Origin: Tricholoma matsutake
Lineage: Eukaryota > Basidiomycota > Agaricomycetes > Agaricales > Tricholomataceae
Assembly (NCBI GenBank): GCA_026075535.2
Contig: AP026541.1
Coordinates: 6,386,001-6,450,000, forward strand
Length of the DNA stretch: 64,000 nt
Direction: 5' to 3'
Below are positions 1 through 12,194 of the stretch, piece after piece; position 1 is the stretch's first letter; every line of letters begins with the position of its first letter. A program made the translations under genes and the position numbers. The notes beneath the pieces were generated by a model that was not told the DNA's origin, ran no database searches, and was given only the letters and a program-made list of their open reading frames with translations.

Positions 1-759
1 AGTCAAGGTCGCTGTCATCCTCGACTGTCACCCGGGCTGTGCAAAGTCCGAGGGCAGAGGAATCGATCACTCTCATAGTGGATATATGCACTTCGAGGTT
101 CACTGCCTGTATTGTAGGAGACAGTACATTTCTCGAGGTGCCTGTATGTGCCTTGAGTGGTTGGGGTATGCTCAAATTTTGTGCGACCTGCAACAAAGCA
201 GGTTTGGACTTATTTCTGGTTCTTGCCCTGGCTGTCGAAGCCATGGCTGATGGGTTTGATATCGGTCTTTAGCAGTAGGGAACAAAAAATTTTGGTCATA
301 GCAGTGGGCAAAAAGTGATAAAAAGAAAATGTTGATTCGAGTGCTGGGTGCTTGAGTCAGGTCCTAGTGATGGATTTGCTTCCATCGCTGATCGCGTTGG
401 GGAAATTTCACCCTTTGTGGGAGAAGTTCAGGGTCGTGGTGATGACAATCGCTGATGAGGCGATGTTGAGCGAAACTCTATACGAGTTTTGGTGTTCAAA
501 AAAGTGTAGTGAGTCGAGGGGGATCTCCTTATATCACACACCAAAAGAACACAAATAGCGTATATATTTTGTGTATTGGTAGTGGTAAAAAAGATTGCTT
601 ATGTAAATAGAAGGCTGGTCCCTTTATAGAGGCCAGCCAGGTCAACAGCAAAGAAATATAATATATACAAATACAGGGTCAAGCCCCGGGTCACCACACT
701 ATTGCCTTGCAAGGACTTCTACATCCGTATAGTCTATCCTCAGGCTCCATCAAAATTGT
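1..759. other. No recognised gene; weak ORFs only
   Basis: This stretch holds two short open frames (39-272 and 352-558, plus strand) whose products match nothing I recognise and carry no clear motif. A TATA-like stretch and AT-rich sequence occur at about 610-680. It could be the 5' part of the LTR that ends at 1033, but I could align only the last ~275 bases of that LTR to the other copies in the window. Confidence 0.4.
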
Positions 760-1033
760 CCTCATCCTCTATAAGCCCCTTGAACCTCTTTGAACTTTTT
801 GGAACTTCTTTGAAATTCCTTGAACTTCCTTGAACTTTCCTTGAACTTTCTCGCAGAGCTTTGTACACTCTTGAACCTCATCAAACATCATTGGACCTTC
901 TCTAAAGTTGTTTCCCTAACCTTGGGTAACAGCGGTGATATTTAGACCACCTTGCAACCTTCTTCTAACTAGAGTTATACCATTCAAGGCCTTATTGTGG
1001 GTTTTGTTTGGGTTTCCTGGTCAAGTATCATCA
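760..1033 (+). repeat. LTR fragment, family A, plus orientation
   Basis: The stretch is rich in repeated 'ttgaactt' units and ends in TATCATCA. It aligns closely with 50780-51044, sharing the GATATTTAGTACCACC-like block, the 'gggttttgtttgggttt' block and the terminal ATCATCA. The reverse complement of the same end begins the repeats at 8655, 47089 and 63853. It lies directly upstream of a primer-binding-site-like sequence and a gag frame, so it is read as the 3' end of the 5' LTR of the gypsy element that follows. Confidence 0.7.
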
Positions 1034-1037
1034 TTTT

Positions 1038-1055
1038 TGGAGCCCACCGCGAGGG
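1038..1055 (+). promoter_or_regulatory. Putative primer binding site
   Basis: Four bases after the LTR end, an 18-base sequence begins with TGG (TGGAGCCCACCGCGAGGG). Its complement would end in CCA, as expected for a tRNA 3' end that primes minus-strand synthesis. The tRNA species was not identified. Confidence 0.45.
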
Positions 1056-1366
1056 GTTTCTAAATCATTTCATTGCCTAATCCATCTTGAATCTCCTGGC
1101 TTAGGCCAACACAAGCTAGAAACCTTCAAATCAACACTCGCCACACCTTCAAATCTCTCGAACAATCGGGAGATATACTAATCCCTGTTTCCAAAGAAGA
1201 ATCTACTCATCGTCAACTATTCCCTTCACCTATCTCATCGCCTTCAACATCATTCTCTACTTCTTCATCCTCATCATCTACCTCTTCATTCATCCTTCCA
1301 ACAACTTTGACATCTCTACCATCCTTCACCCAAGTCTTAACCCCTACCCCTAGAGTCATTGCATTC

Positions 1367-3957
1367 ATGACTACACAAACCACTATGCCAGCTCGTAGTC
1401 ATTCAACCACTGCGAAATTCGACCCTACTCAACCTCGAGAGCTCCGACAATACTTCAAGGAGCTTGAACCATTGTTCCCAACCTGCAGCGTCACCAAATC
1501 CAACCTGATGAAGAAACATGCTTGTTGCTACCTCGACATCGACTCTTCTGAACTCTGGGAATTGCTTCCAGAATATCAGCCTGGCACTTCATTCAACGAG
1601 TTTTGAATGGCAGTATATAAACTCTATCCCGGCTTGGAAGACGAATGCAAGTGGAGCATATCAGACATGGACAAATTAGTGGGAGAACAACTACGTGTTG
1701 GGATATTTGACGCAAACAATCTAGGAATGTATTATTGGGTGTTCTACAACATTACTCCTTTTTACAAGCAAAGAATAGGATCTTGGAAGCTGAGCAAAGC
1801 AGAGCTTACATTCAAGGATTCCAACCCAGCTTACACAAGAGGCAGAGCAATATATTGCCCTGGAGAATATGTTGGGAATAATAGGGAAAAAAGACACTTT
1901 TTCACTGGGGAAAAATAAAAGGAACCATCAGTAAAAAAATGTTGTTTTTCCCACACTTTTCTCTTTGCTCTTGCTCAGCAAAAATAACTCATCCATTCCC
2001 AGGAGAAAATCAGGTGAAAATGGAGGGGAAATATATCTTTTTTTCCACATTTTCTTTATATCTGGTGAAAATAACATTTTTTCTCCTGACTTCCACAATT
2101 TTTTCACCTAGAAACAGATTAGTTATTTTTCCACAGAGAAAAAACTGGGAATATGTGGGAAAATGACCTTTTTCCCCCTAATGTTCACAAGTTTTTCTCC
2201 TTGAAACAGATTAGTTGTTTTCCTGCAGCAACCAAAAGGACAAAGTGTGGGAAAATAACATATTTTTACTGATGGTTCCTTTTATTTTTCCCCAGTGAAA
2301 AAGTGTCTTTTTCTCCCATTATTCCCAACATTTTCTCCAGGGTAATATATTGCTCTGCCTCTTGTGTTATGGACTTGAATTGTGTGACGACTCGAACTCA
2401 AATTTCCCGATCATCATCCCAACAATCCATATCCGCTCAACGACATTCACGATGCGGCAAAATTTGTACTAGCAGGCTCTAACACATCGAACTCAATAAT
2501 CCACCAATCGACTTCTTCATCGCACTCAACATCGAACATCGGAAATACGGTAACCTCATCACCCAGAACTATTATGATCAAAGCGGAAGATCTAAACACA
2601 ATGTTTGAACAATTTGCTAGCACCATTGCTATGCACATCGCAGGTACTAAATTCATGCCTCGAAGTATTCCTGGCAGGTTTATCAAGGAACACATCGACG
2701 AATGGTGGAAACGGAACCCAGATGCAACACCAGCAGCCACACTTTTATTCAGCATCACACCATCGGCACTTTTGACTTTGACTAATTTGACTTCGGCTGC
2801 GATCACTTCAATAATGGAGTCCGATGCAGTTTCTACATCGGCATCAGAAACAAAAGGAATTTATCATAACTCGACGTTGACATCTGACTCCGAAGATAGA
2901 ATAGCAGCTCTCAAGCAAGAGCAGTTCATGCTCCGAAGTGGTCAACTGTTCTCGCATCCGAGCAATGAGATTCAAAGTCCAGTTCTGGCCAGGACAATCC
3001 CCATTCCTGCATCTTCGACATCTACTGCCCCAGTACCAGCACCATCGACATCTTCATCGACAACAGTCAACCCTTCGACTTCAACTACGGCTCCGACATC
3101 GGCATCAACATCGACTTCTCCCACCTCGACTACCTCACCATTGACCACTGTACCCCCAACGCAAACCTCGGTACACCCTTACGCATTGGTCAGGGAGAAT
3201 GCCTATTTGCCACCACATGAAAGGAACTTTGCTGGCGCATTGAAGGGTAAGGAGAAAGACAGACCATCATATGCAACACAGGCACCGGTACAGAATGAGA
3301 AAATCACCCACAATATCTTTTTGCGCTCAATGAAGATGCCAATCGTTACGCTTACATCAGAAGAACTACTCTCGCTTTCACCCAAGGTTCGAACAAAATG
3401 GAGAGAACAGGTCACACCGAAATGGGTACCACAAACCAGAAACAATGCCACAAACATGTTCAGTCCTGACGTGATTATTGTGCCCGACCCATATGAGACT
3501 TATATTAGCAGTCTTCGACCTGGTGAAATCCCTCAGCCATTTGTTGTCGCTAAAGAAACTTCCTCAATTAGATCAGTTATTATGGATGTTCAGGGTAACA
3601 ACCAGATAGAAAGCGTCATCGATCCTGGTTCCTTGATCATATCAATGGCCAAAGATGTCTGCCATGAACTTGGTCTAGCATACAACTCCTCGATTCAGCT
3701 TCCAATGCAGTCTGCCAATGGCACTGTGGACGAAACACTTGGTTTAGCACGCAATGTGCCTTGCAATCTTGGCGGAATCACCCTATACATGCAGATACAT
3801 GTTATTCGGGACCCAGCTTACAATATTCTACTCAGACGACCTTTCGACGTCTTAACAGAAAGCATCATCAGAAATTATTGGAACGAAGCCCAAACAATCA
3901 CGATCTGTGATCTGAACTCAACTCAGACCACTACCATTCCTTTGATCCCTCGATCAC
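1367..3957 (+). pseudogene. Ty3/gypsy gag-protease (element 1), disrupted
   Basis: This is the capsid and aspartic-protease part of a decayed Ty3/gypsy polyprotein. The first in-frame ATG is at 1367. The frame stops at TGA 1604-1606 and resumes with a gag-like segment (YKLYPG, KWSI.DMDKLVGEQL) until a MITE interrupts it at 1834. After the MITE the gag continues (DIHDAAKFVLAG) and opens into a long frame from 2574 to 3968. That frame has a Ser/Thr/Pro-rich linker (about 3000-3170) and then a retropepsin-like domain with the motif VIDPGS near 3617, followed by GLARNVP and VIRDPAYNILL. The catalytic triad reads D-P-G rather than D-S/T-G; my impression is that this is usual for this fungal gypsy group. 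With the internal stop and the insertion it cannot make an intact protein. Confidence 0.8.
1834..2366. mobile_element. Palindromic MITE inside gag (TSD TTA)
   Basis: About 110 bases at each end are near-perfect inverted copies. The left arm begins CACAAGAGGCAGAGCAATAT and the right arm ends with its reverse complement. Both arms carry the blocks around CACTTTTTCACTGGGG and GGAACCATCAGT. The flanks carry a 3-bp duplication TTA (1831-1833 and 2367-2369). The interior has partial repeats of 'acagattagtt'. There is no transposase. A 3-bp TWA-type duplication is typical of PIF/Harbinger elements, so this is probably a non-autonomous Harbinger-type MITE. It sits inside the gag frame and so arrived after the gypsy element. 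Confidence 0.8.
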
Positions 3958-3958
3958 A

Positions 3959-6900
3959 TTGTTGTTGAAAGGTAGCTCATGTGAATTTTCAGCGTTAGAG
4001 AATGAAATTTCGGAACAGTGCGCTTTCATTATTTCGTTCAACTCTTCTGACTCCTCTATATTTATCGAACGCACTGCAAATATCCCCAAAATCGACTCCT
4101 CCGAAGAATTATCCACAATGCTTTCCAACTTATATTTATCTGCATCCGATGAGTTCCACATTCCTCGAAACGCCTCGATGGTGTTCATACCTATGCAAAC
4201 TTCTTCATCGTATGTTTCCCCTTCCCCAGTTATTTCCGACAATCGCCAGTCTAGTTATTTATTGACAAAGAAGAAGTATAAACCAGTCACACAGAAGGTC
4301 CGTCCAATCGTGGCCAAACTACCTGATCAATTTCGAATTATTCAACACATCGAGGGCGATCCCCTCAAAGACATGCCTCCACTAAATCCCCATCCTCCAA
4401 TATTCAAACCAACTCCTCGATATAACCTCAAATGCAAAAACATCATTGATCGAAATCATCCAGGCAATTTTCTATGACCTCAAGAATGAGACCTCATGCA
4501 TGACTTTATTCGAAACTAGCAAGTGGGGTTTGCATGGACTGAAAATGAATGAGGAAGTTTTCGACCTGATTTCTTTCCCCCTATTGAGTTCCCAGTCATC
4601 CCTCACACTCCTTGGGTCGAGCATAATATCCCCATACCTCCTGGTCTGTATGAACAGATCTGCGAAATGCTGAAAAAGAAGATTGAAGCAGGAGTCTATG
4701 AGTTGTCAAACTCGTCATATTGATCATGATCATTTTGTGTTGTGAAGAAAGACGCAAAATCGCTTTGAATAGTCCACAGTCTCGAGCCACTAAACCAAGT
4801 TACAATTCAGCACTCAGGCGTCATCCCAATCCCCAAGCATTTAGCCAAACAGTTTGGGGGATGCACTTGTGGTGGGATGTTGGATTTATATGTCACATTC
4901 GATGAAAGGCTCATAGCTGAATCCTCTCGAGATCTAACGACTTTCCAGACCCCATTCGGCATGCTTTGAATTGTCACCCTACCAATGGGTTGGACGAACT
5001 CAGTTCCGATCTTACACGACAATGTCATATTCATCCTACAACCCAAAGTCCCTCATATCACGATCTCTTATATCAATGACACACCAGTTAAGGGTCCGAA
5101 ATTGGAATATCGAATGATCAGTGGGTCTTATGAAACAATCGCCGACAACCCAGGCATTCAATGATTTGTATGGGAGCATTTTGAGAGCCTGAATCGCATC
5201 ATCCAGCACATGAAGTATTGTGGTGGGACATTCTCAGGACCAAAGTTATTTGCTTGTGTCCCCGAAATAATTGTTTTATGTCATTGATGCAATATTCAAG
5301 GTCAAATGGCTGATCCGACGCGCATCAATAACATTCAGAAGTGGGGTCCATGTCATACGCTCACAGAAGTTAAGGTGTTCTTAGGAACGATTGGAGTTTG
5401 TCGAATTTTTATTCACAGTTTCGCACATCAAGCAGCTGCACTAATCAACCTTACTCGAAAAGATGTACCCTTCAAATTCGGCCCATCTCAGGTAGCAGCG
5501 CAAGAAGATCTCAAGCAAGCACTGCTAAATTTGCCAGTGATTCGAGCAATCGACTATACCTTGAATGCCCCAGTCATCCTCGCAGTCGACACATCGAGCA
5601 TAGTGATCGGCTATTTCCTCGCACAATGCAATCCCGACAACCCTCAAAAATGGTATTACAGTCAATTTGGCTCGATCACGCTTAACGACTGCAAATCCCA
5701 CTTCTCACAAGCAAAACTCGAACTCTACGGTCTATATCGCGCTCTAGGAGAACTTCAATTGTATCTAATAGGGGTCCAAAACCTCATCATCGAAGTCGAT
5801 GCAAGGTATATCAAAGGCATGCTCTCGAATCCTGATATCAAGTGCCAGTATCAATCGATGGATTGTCTCGATTCTCACTTTTCACTTCACACTAGTTCAT
5901 GTCACAGGTATGCACCATGGGCCAGACGGTCTTTCGCAACGTCCTCGACAAACCGAAGACGATGATAATGAAGTAGAAGAAGAATTTGGCGATTGGATCG
6001 ACAGACTACATGGCTTCATCCACCAAATCAACCCGATTTCGATTCAACCCTTCCCCTCTTACACGACTTATCCAACTTTCACCCAAGCCTCAGATTTCAG
6101 TAAGGGGGAGGATGTTTTGTACAAGGACATACCTCAATCTGACAAAGCAAAGAAAGAAGATGAACGATTGCTGCTCATTCATAGATGGTTAGATGACATG
6201 GTGCGACCCCCAAATCTATCAGATACCGAGTACGCTACCTTCATGCAATATTGCACTGAGTTCTTCATAGATTCCGACAAACTATGGCGAAAAGATCGTC
6301 ATGGAGAACACAAGATCGTCGCAATTCCTGAATGTTGTGTCGAAATTATTTGTGCAGCTCACGACAATATCGGACACAAGATGGTTTTCACTACAAAATC
6401 AGTCATTGTCCTTCAATTTTGGTGGCCTAACATGAAAGCGGATATCACATGGTTTATTCACACTTGCCACCTCTGCCAAGTACGACAAACTCGAAATCTC
6501 CTTATCCCACCTACAGTCACCACACCCACACCTTTATTTGGCAAAGTCTACATTGATACCATGCAAATGCCTCCTTCAAGTGGATTCAAATATATTGTAC
6601 AAGGTCGATGTTCGCTAACATCTTATCCCAAATGGTGAAATCTTCAATGAGAAAATGCCATGACCCTCGGGGATTGGATCTTCAAAGACATCATTTGTAG
6701 ATGGGGTTCCCTATACAAAATAGTAAGCAATAACGGATCAGCCTTTATCGCAGCATTGGAGTACCTTTCAAAACAATATCACATTAACCATATTTGAATT
6801 AGCAGCTACAATTCTCATGCGAACAGAATTGTCAAACGAGCTCACTTTGATATTTGACAATCGTTATTCAAAGCAGTCGATAGAGATCAGAGCAAATGGT

Positions 6901-7527
6901 CAACTGGAGCACACTCTGTGTTTTGGGCAGAATGAATTATGGTTCGTAGACGTATGGGTTGCTCTCCTTACTTTGCAGTTACAGGTTCACACCCCCTCAT
7001 CCCACTCAACATTTCTGAAGCAACATACTTGCAACCCCCTCCCGATTCTATATTATCAACAACCGATCTCATTGCTCAAAGAGCAATAGCATTACAAAAA
7101 TGATCATCCGACCTTGAAATCTTATATTCAAAAGTCTATACCGCTCGACTCGAAGCCGTGAAACATTTCGAACTTGTTCACAAACGAACGATGCGTGACT
7201 ACAACTTCAAAAAAAGGTGACCTGGTCCTACTTTGAAACACGCAAATCGAGAAATCCCTCAATTGCAAAATGCGACCTCAATATTTAGGTCCCCTAATCA
7301 TCATCGATCAAAACTACAGAGGAGCCTACATCATCTGCGAACTCGACGGTTCAGTCTTCCATTGGCCAGTCGCTGCCTTCTGACTCCTTCCCTATTTTGC
7401 TTGAAAATTGATTCCCCTTCCGCCGAACTTCCTCGATATCGACTCTGAACGTCTCGAAAAACTTCAAAACACTTTGAATGTCAACAAAGATATTCCCAAA
7501 GACCTTCCGGACTTCAAAGACAAATAA
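3959..7527 (+). pseudogene. Ty3/gypsy pol (element 1): RT, RNase H, integrase, degraded
   Basis: Overlapping frames with several stops and frameshifts trace a pol polyprotein. The RT start lies in 3959-4477 (PTPRYNLKCKNIID, NHPGNFL). The RT palm at about 4690-5300 reads Y-I-N-D at 5069-5080, where an active enzyme has Y-x-D-D. RNase H runs from 5306 to about 5965 (AVDTS, DARYIKGML). After a frameshift the H2C2 zinc finger of integrase spans about 6340-6490 (H..IGH, C..C in CHLCQ). Degraded integrase core sequence continues to a stop at 7525-7527. The lost catalytic aspartate and many stops make it inactive. It shares its strand with the gag upstream and no intact 3' LTR in plus orientation was found. 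Confidence 0.8.
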
Positions 7528-7792
7528 TTATTCCTTTCTCTTTCTTCTCGATCACTTACATATGACTTTGATTTCTTTTAGTGTACAATACAAGTTGCGA
7601 TATTGCATTATAGCGTGGTCGCGCAAACTCCAAAAGGGTTTTTCAGCCATGATGATCTACTGAGCCTTTCCCTTATTCTCTTTATTCTTCTTTCTGTTTC
7701 TTTTACTTTTATTCACTACTTTTCGAGACTCACAAGATTTAAAGTGAAAAGAAAAAGAAAAATACAAAAATACAATGAAGTCTTTTTTTTTT
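7528..7792. other. Spacer after pol, T-rich
   Basis: This is AT-rich sequence between the end of gypsy pol and the end of the antisense Cys-rich gene. It contains an oligo-T run at 7784-7792. I see no feature in it. Confidence 0.4.
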
Positions 7793-8556
7793 CTACTCCT
7801 CCATCATAACTTCTAAAAGTTCTATCTCCCTACCCAGAACTTCCATCTCCACCTTCTTCTGTACCAATTTTGCCACAAGCATCTTCCGTCGAATGACCCA
7901 TTTGTCACTAACAACCTCGATATCGTCATTCGACAATACCTCCTTCCCTTTGCCCTTCTCTTTCGACCGCTTTTTGTGCTTCAACTTTGGTGTCAACAGT
8001 TTCAATGGTCCCGCAACTGTCTCCTCTGCCTCAACCAGCCCAACAACTTGAATGCAAAGAGCTAAAACAATCCAATCAGAAAGTTAGAAAAGTTCACAAC
8101 AAGTCCAAACAAGAATCACACCTGGTTTCGACTGTGAAACATCTTTCACAGCCCCAAACTTCCTCCCCTCGCCTTTTTGAAGGCCTTTCCTCGACACCCC
8201 CTCCCAATAACATCCCTGCAGCGCCTCGGTGCACTTGACACACTTTGGGGCCCCTTCTTCAACCACACAGTGTGGCTGGGATCTCATCCCAGCACATCGA
8301 TCGCACTACGACATTGTTAGCAGTCCAAAGAACCTTCAAAGTCAAATGAGAAAACTTACTGGGCCCTCAAAATTGAGAAGTCTGCCCTCTGCAAACCTCC
8401 TCCATTTCCCACAGTCAAGGTGATTTCTGGTTCTATTCGCGCAGAGCAAATAAAGAATTTAGGGGTTTTCAGAAATAGTGCTTGGCAATTTTCTTGGTCA
8501 CGTGATTCCTAATGCATCGACTTGGCATAGTCGTTCAGTTTGGCGAGTAAAGACAT
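7793..8556 (-). pseudogene. Cys-rich, coiled-coil protein gene antisense to the gypsy element
   Basis: Read on the minus strand from ATG 8554-8556, a broken first exon (an in-frame TAG follows about 15 codons in) runs to a GTAAGT donor near 8360. A second exon encodes a cysteine cluster, C-x2-C-x8-C-x8-C-x2-C-x6-C (CDRCAG, CVKCTE, GCYW). A second intron, GTGTGA to CAAG, joins it to a last exon (8005-7793). That exon has a Lys-rich basic stretch (KLKHKKRSKEKGKGK) and a charged C-terminal helix (MLVAKLVQKKVEMEVLGREI), likely a coiled coil. I recall similar Cys-cluster plus coiled-coil proteins as repeated hypothetical proteins in mushroom genomes; the function is unknown. Its position behind pol and its opposite strand suggest an accessory antisense ORF of the retroelement. 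Confidence 0.5.
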
Positions 8557-8654
8557 AATAGAAGATAATATCAAGGGTGTAGGATTGATGAAGAGGAACG
8601 AGAAGTTTTTCGAGTTTGGTTTACAATTTCAACACGATCACACATTTCACACAT

Positions 8655-10044
8655 TGATGATGCTCAACCCAGAAACCCAAACAAAACCTACTAAATGGCT
8701 TCGGATGGTATAACACAAGTCAGAGGAAGGATGCGAGGCCCTCTAGATGTCACCTGTCAGACCAACCATCAAATAGTCATAAAACAACTGCTTGTCAAAG
8801 CAGTTTGAAGCTAAAAGAATGTGTTTCAAGGACTTTTGATGATTTTCAAGGTGTTGCGATATTTTTCGAGATGTTGCGATGATTTTCGAGATGTCACAAT
8901 ATTTTTTGAGGTGTTGCAATGTTTTTTCAAAGAAGTTTCGAGGAATTTCGAGTGTGCAAATATGTTTGGATGCAAGATTGGGGGACTAGACGAGTAGTAG
9001 AAGCAAAGCAAAGGCAAATCGAGGGAAACAAGAGTGAAAATAGCATAATGCGAGGAATTTCAAGGAAGTTTAGCATAAAACACCAAACTTCAGACTGAAT
9101 AAGACTAAACTGAACTCTCAAATCACTGTGATCTGGGAGGAAGATGACGACTTTCTTGTTTTTCTTTGCATCTAGTACATCTTTTTATATAAAATAAAGA
9201 AACTACCTAAAAAGGCTAGAGAACATGAGGCAAACATGTGGAAAACTCGAGGCAAAAGACAATAGAAGTACATCAGAACAATAAAGCAAGACTAGAAAGG
9301 GTGAATATAACACATGATGAAGAAAGAATAGCTAAAAGTGGACTGTCCTTGTTATAATTGAATAAAACATCGGAAACTGCTTCAAGCAAATTGTATGCAT
9401 GCACATGCAGTCGAAATGTGTTCAATATACTCGAGATAGTGTCCCATGTGTCCAGCATGCGTCCGAAGATCATTCAAATAGGAAATACTGTGTCCGAAGA
9501 TGTTTTTCGAGGTTCGAGGTTTTTCGAAGATTTTCGAAGTTTCTTTGGACTTTGATCATGGCCCGAAATTGGTGCGATATTGTTTGACAATGGTAGGGGA
9601 TACGTCTGGCATGTGTGCAATGACCATTCGGATAGTGATATAGTGTCCGATGTCGATTTTTGATGTTTGATGATTTTTGAAGTCAGTCGAGGAAATATTG
9701 GACTTGTTCGAAGGCCGATATTGCTACGATATTGCTTGAAACTGGTTCGGAACTCATCGACGATGTTTCAAGTGTATATTCTGAGCTGTCTGAAGGTCGG
9801 GGGAATTGTATTATGGTGGCCAAAGGCATACAAAGAATTTCGAAGTATTGCGAAGAATTTTGAAGCAATTTTCGTGACTTTGTAGAGGTTCATAGAACTT
9901 CGGATGGGTTCGGATGGGTTCATAGAGTTTCGGAGGGGTTCGTATTGGTTCATAGAGCTTTGTAGAGGTCTGTAGAGACTCATAGAGCTTCAACAATGAT
10001 CATAGATGTGTTTTCCGAGCTTGAATGACAAGGTGGACCTATCA
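8655..10044 (-). repeat. LTR family A, reverse orientation (solo LTR)
   Basis: It starts TGATGATGCTCAACCC and ends AAGGTGGACCTATCA, which are the reverse complements of the ends of the plus-strand copy at 42706/51044. The interior shares long blocks with 47089-47950 ('aaacaactgcttgtc', 'gtagtagaag', 'catgtgtccagcatgcgtccgaag') and with 41110-41372 ('gaattgtattatgg..gccaaaggcatac'). Near 9885-9990 there is a run of degenerate ~25-bp units ('ggttcatagag'). The five-base flanks (CACAT and ATGTA) do not match, so a simple solo-LTR excision is not proven. It carries no coding sequence. Confidence 0.65.
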
Positions 10045-10652
10045 ATGTAAATGAAAGTGCATGGCCACACAAACATGTACAAATGGTCTGTCACTTTTGT
10101 GCTCACCCTAACAGAGACAACGAAGGAGGCAATGATCAATCGATCGACTTCCAACCAGCCATTGGTCACTTTTCCTTGAAATCGACTCTTATGACTTCAG
10201 TAGGTATCGATATAGTCCCTGGAGATCCGTTCCGGCATGATCATCCTCGAAACAGTAGCAGGCTTTACTAGCAACAATGCTACAAATGAGTACGTCTATG
10301 ATGCGGCATATGAGGTACCACCAGAAACCACGGTAACATCCATTTTGCAATTGATCATCGATCAACAGCATGATCGGAACATGATTCAGGTTTTGGCACT
10401 TGACCATTGCGATGGATATGGCTGCAGCTGGGCTGATATTGTAAGCCACGCATGTTCTGCCATTGGGCAGTATTAGTTCTTCCCAGGTTCGGAATCGAGG
10501 GCAATGAGGAAAAGTACATTTTTTTGAAATGCATCCTTGAGAGATATAGGAGGTACTATTTGAATGGCTTGTATTTCAGGTTTGCCACTTGGGTGTGCCC
10601 CCAACTTTTTGTAGTATATTGATATATAAGTTCCTGTGGTCAGAGCCAGGAA
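10045..10652. other. No recognised gene
   Basis: A plus-strand frame at 10237-10476 and a minus-strand frame at 10189-10449 overlap here. Neither product is recognised and neither carries a clear motif. Nothing else was seen. Confidence 0.35.
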
Positions 10653-10855
10653 TAGTGCTTTGAGGTCTAGTCCTTTGAACCGGGAAAGGACCGAGGACCA
10701 AACCAAACTATGAACCAGTCCTATAGGACCATCGGTCTCAGTTCAACCAGGTCTTCAAGCAGTCTGGTTCTCGGTTCTCATTCTTGTCAACACTTACTAT
10801 AACCATTGAGGACCAGTTTAGACCAGTTCCAGACCGAACTGGCAGTCCACATCTA
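10653..10855. repeat. hAT-type MITE fragment
   Basis: The start TAGTGCTTTGAGGTCTAGTCC and the interior 'gaccgaggaccaaacc' and 'gaccagttccagaccgaact' closely resemble the ends of the MITEs at 15870, 31825 and 56413. No target-site duplication could be matched, so this is a short or truncated relative. Confidence 0.5.
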
Positions 10856-10899
10856 AAAGGGTAAATGACCCTCATCTACCCAACAATGCAACCTCACTA

Positions 10900-11595
10900 T
10901 GTTTCATTATGGCTGAAGCTACTGATCACTCTTACATTGCAGCACTAACCTTCCCAGCTCTTCAGCATTTCACACTGGCCATGGAGCACTTTCTGTTCTT
11001 ATATGGATGGCTGACCTCATGGGAGAAGACAACCTTGCATATTCTCAATAGCAGGAACATACTGTGACACTGCTGAAGACTCTCCCACTCCAGTCAATCA
11101 CCAACATCCAGGGAGCTGACCCCTGGATGATCACAGAGCATAGGTTCCAGTGTCCACTAACGAATTAAATTTTTATGTACTCAGGTTAACAATCCCAAGA
11201 CCCATTACCTGGAACTTGTGGATATTATTGACTCCTTCTCCTTCCCCACATTCTCATTTTGTACTCCCTTCATGCTCCTACCTAAGATTGTATCACAGAA
11301 CATTATTTCCTGGTGTTGAGCACTACTCTCCCTCCAACCAATTCTCCACACAGATGTGATCAGACTGGACCTAAGAATGATGAAATGCATGCATGCTAGT
11401 CTTGGCTTTCTATTCTGTCCTTTATCAATTGTGTCCACCCTTCCCCTGGCATTTGGCAGTTTTGACTTCCCATCATTGGCACACATCAATGCCAGTATCA
11501 CCATTGATGGTCTCACATGGGATCTAAACCACCATATCTGGTCTATAGGATGATGGTGCTTGTCACAATGGCAGACTGGACATGTCAGATCAACA
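10900..11595 (+). pseudogene. LINE reverse-transcriptase fragment
   Basis: Translated in shifting plus-strand frames, this stretch gives short segments such as FSFPTFSF.TPFM, LQPILHTDV.RLDLRMM, ASITIDGL and WDLNHHIW. I recall this order from the C-terminal half of RT polyproteins of agaricomycete LINE elements. Several stops and frameshifts interrupt it and no RT catalytic motif is visible. It is a dead fragment with no associated 3' tail. Confidence 0.45.
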
Positions 11596-12194
11596 GATGT
11601 GTATAACCCCTTGATTGTGTGTAGTGATTGTCAAGGGTATGTAAGGGTAGGGTCAGGGTATGAAATTTTTACCCTCCACATACCCTTACCCTTGTGGAGG
11701 GTATCCATACCCCCAGGGGTATGGCCAAGGGTATGACTCTATGAGGTTAAAGATAAGATATCATTTTTTTGCCCTCCACATACTTTTACTCTTGGAATAC
11801 ATGGCTGTTCAAGGGGGCTCCCACCCAGGAATCCCATACCGGTACCTGGTTAGTTAGTCCAGCTGCGGGCTGCAAAAAAAAATTGGACACCTGCAGAACA
11901 AGGCCTCAGGCCACCAATTTGAGTATGTTAGAACATATTATAATATCTCCAGACAGCATAGAGAGTAGTAGAGCTTGAAGAGAGGCTAGAAAACAAGTGA
12001 AACAATATATTCTCAAAATATCCTTTCTATATTTGGGCATAATTAATTAATTTTGTTATCGCTATTCATCACAGTTAGCAAACTACTGAGTCAAAAAGAT
12101 GAACTCCAGTCAAGAATATACAGTATGTATCCCAAATTCTATGTATAAAAGCTGTTGAAGACTGAGAATACAAATCTAGAGTACCATCTTCCAA
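11596..12194. repeat. Repeat-like intergenic stretch
   Basis: At 11630-11740 the sequence is built from 'gggtatg' and 'taccctccacatac' units in both directions, which suggests a small inverted-repeat element. A second 'ccctccacatac' occurs at about 11777. Near 11848 the string 'ttagttagtccag' recurs; it is also present at about 19702. No coding sequence was seen. Confidence 0.35.

Noticed and set aside
39..558. Two short ORFs at the window start as genes
   Set aside because: No motif, no recognisable product, no sign of splicing; could be part of an LTR.
2447..3457. Minus-strand and second-frame ORFs inside gag-protease of element 1
   Set aside because: They shadow the long gag-protease frame; the His/Arg-rich and Ser-rich products follow from its composition.
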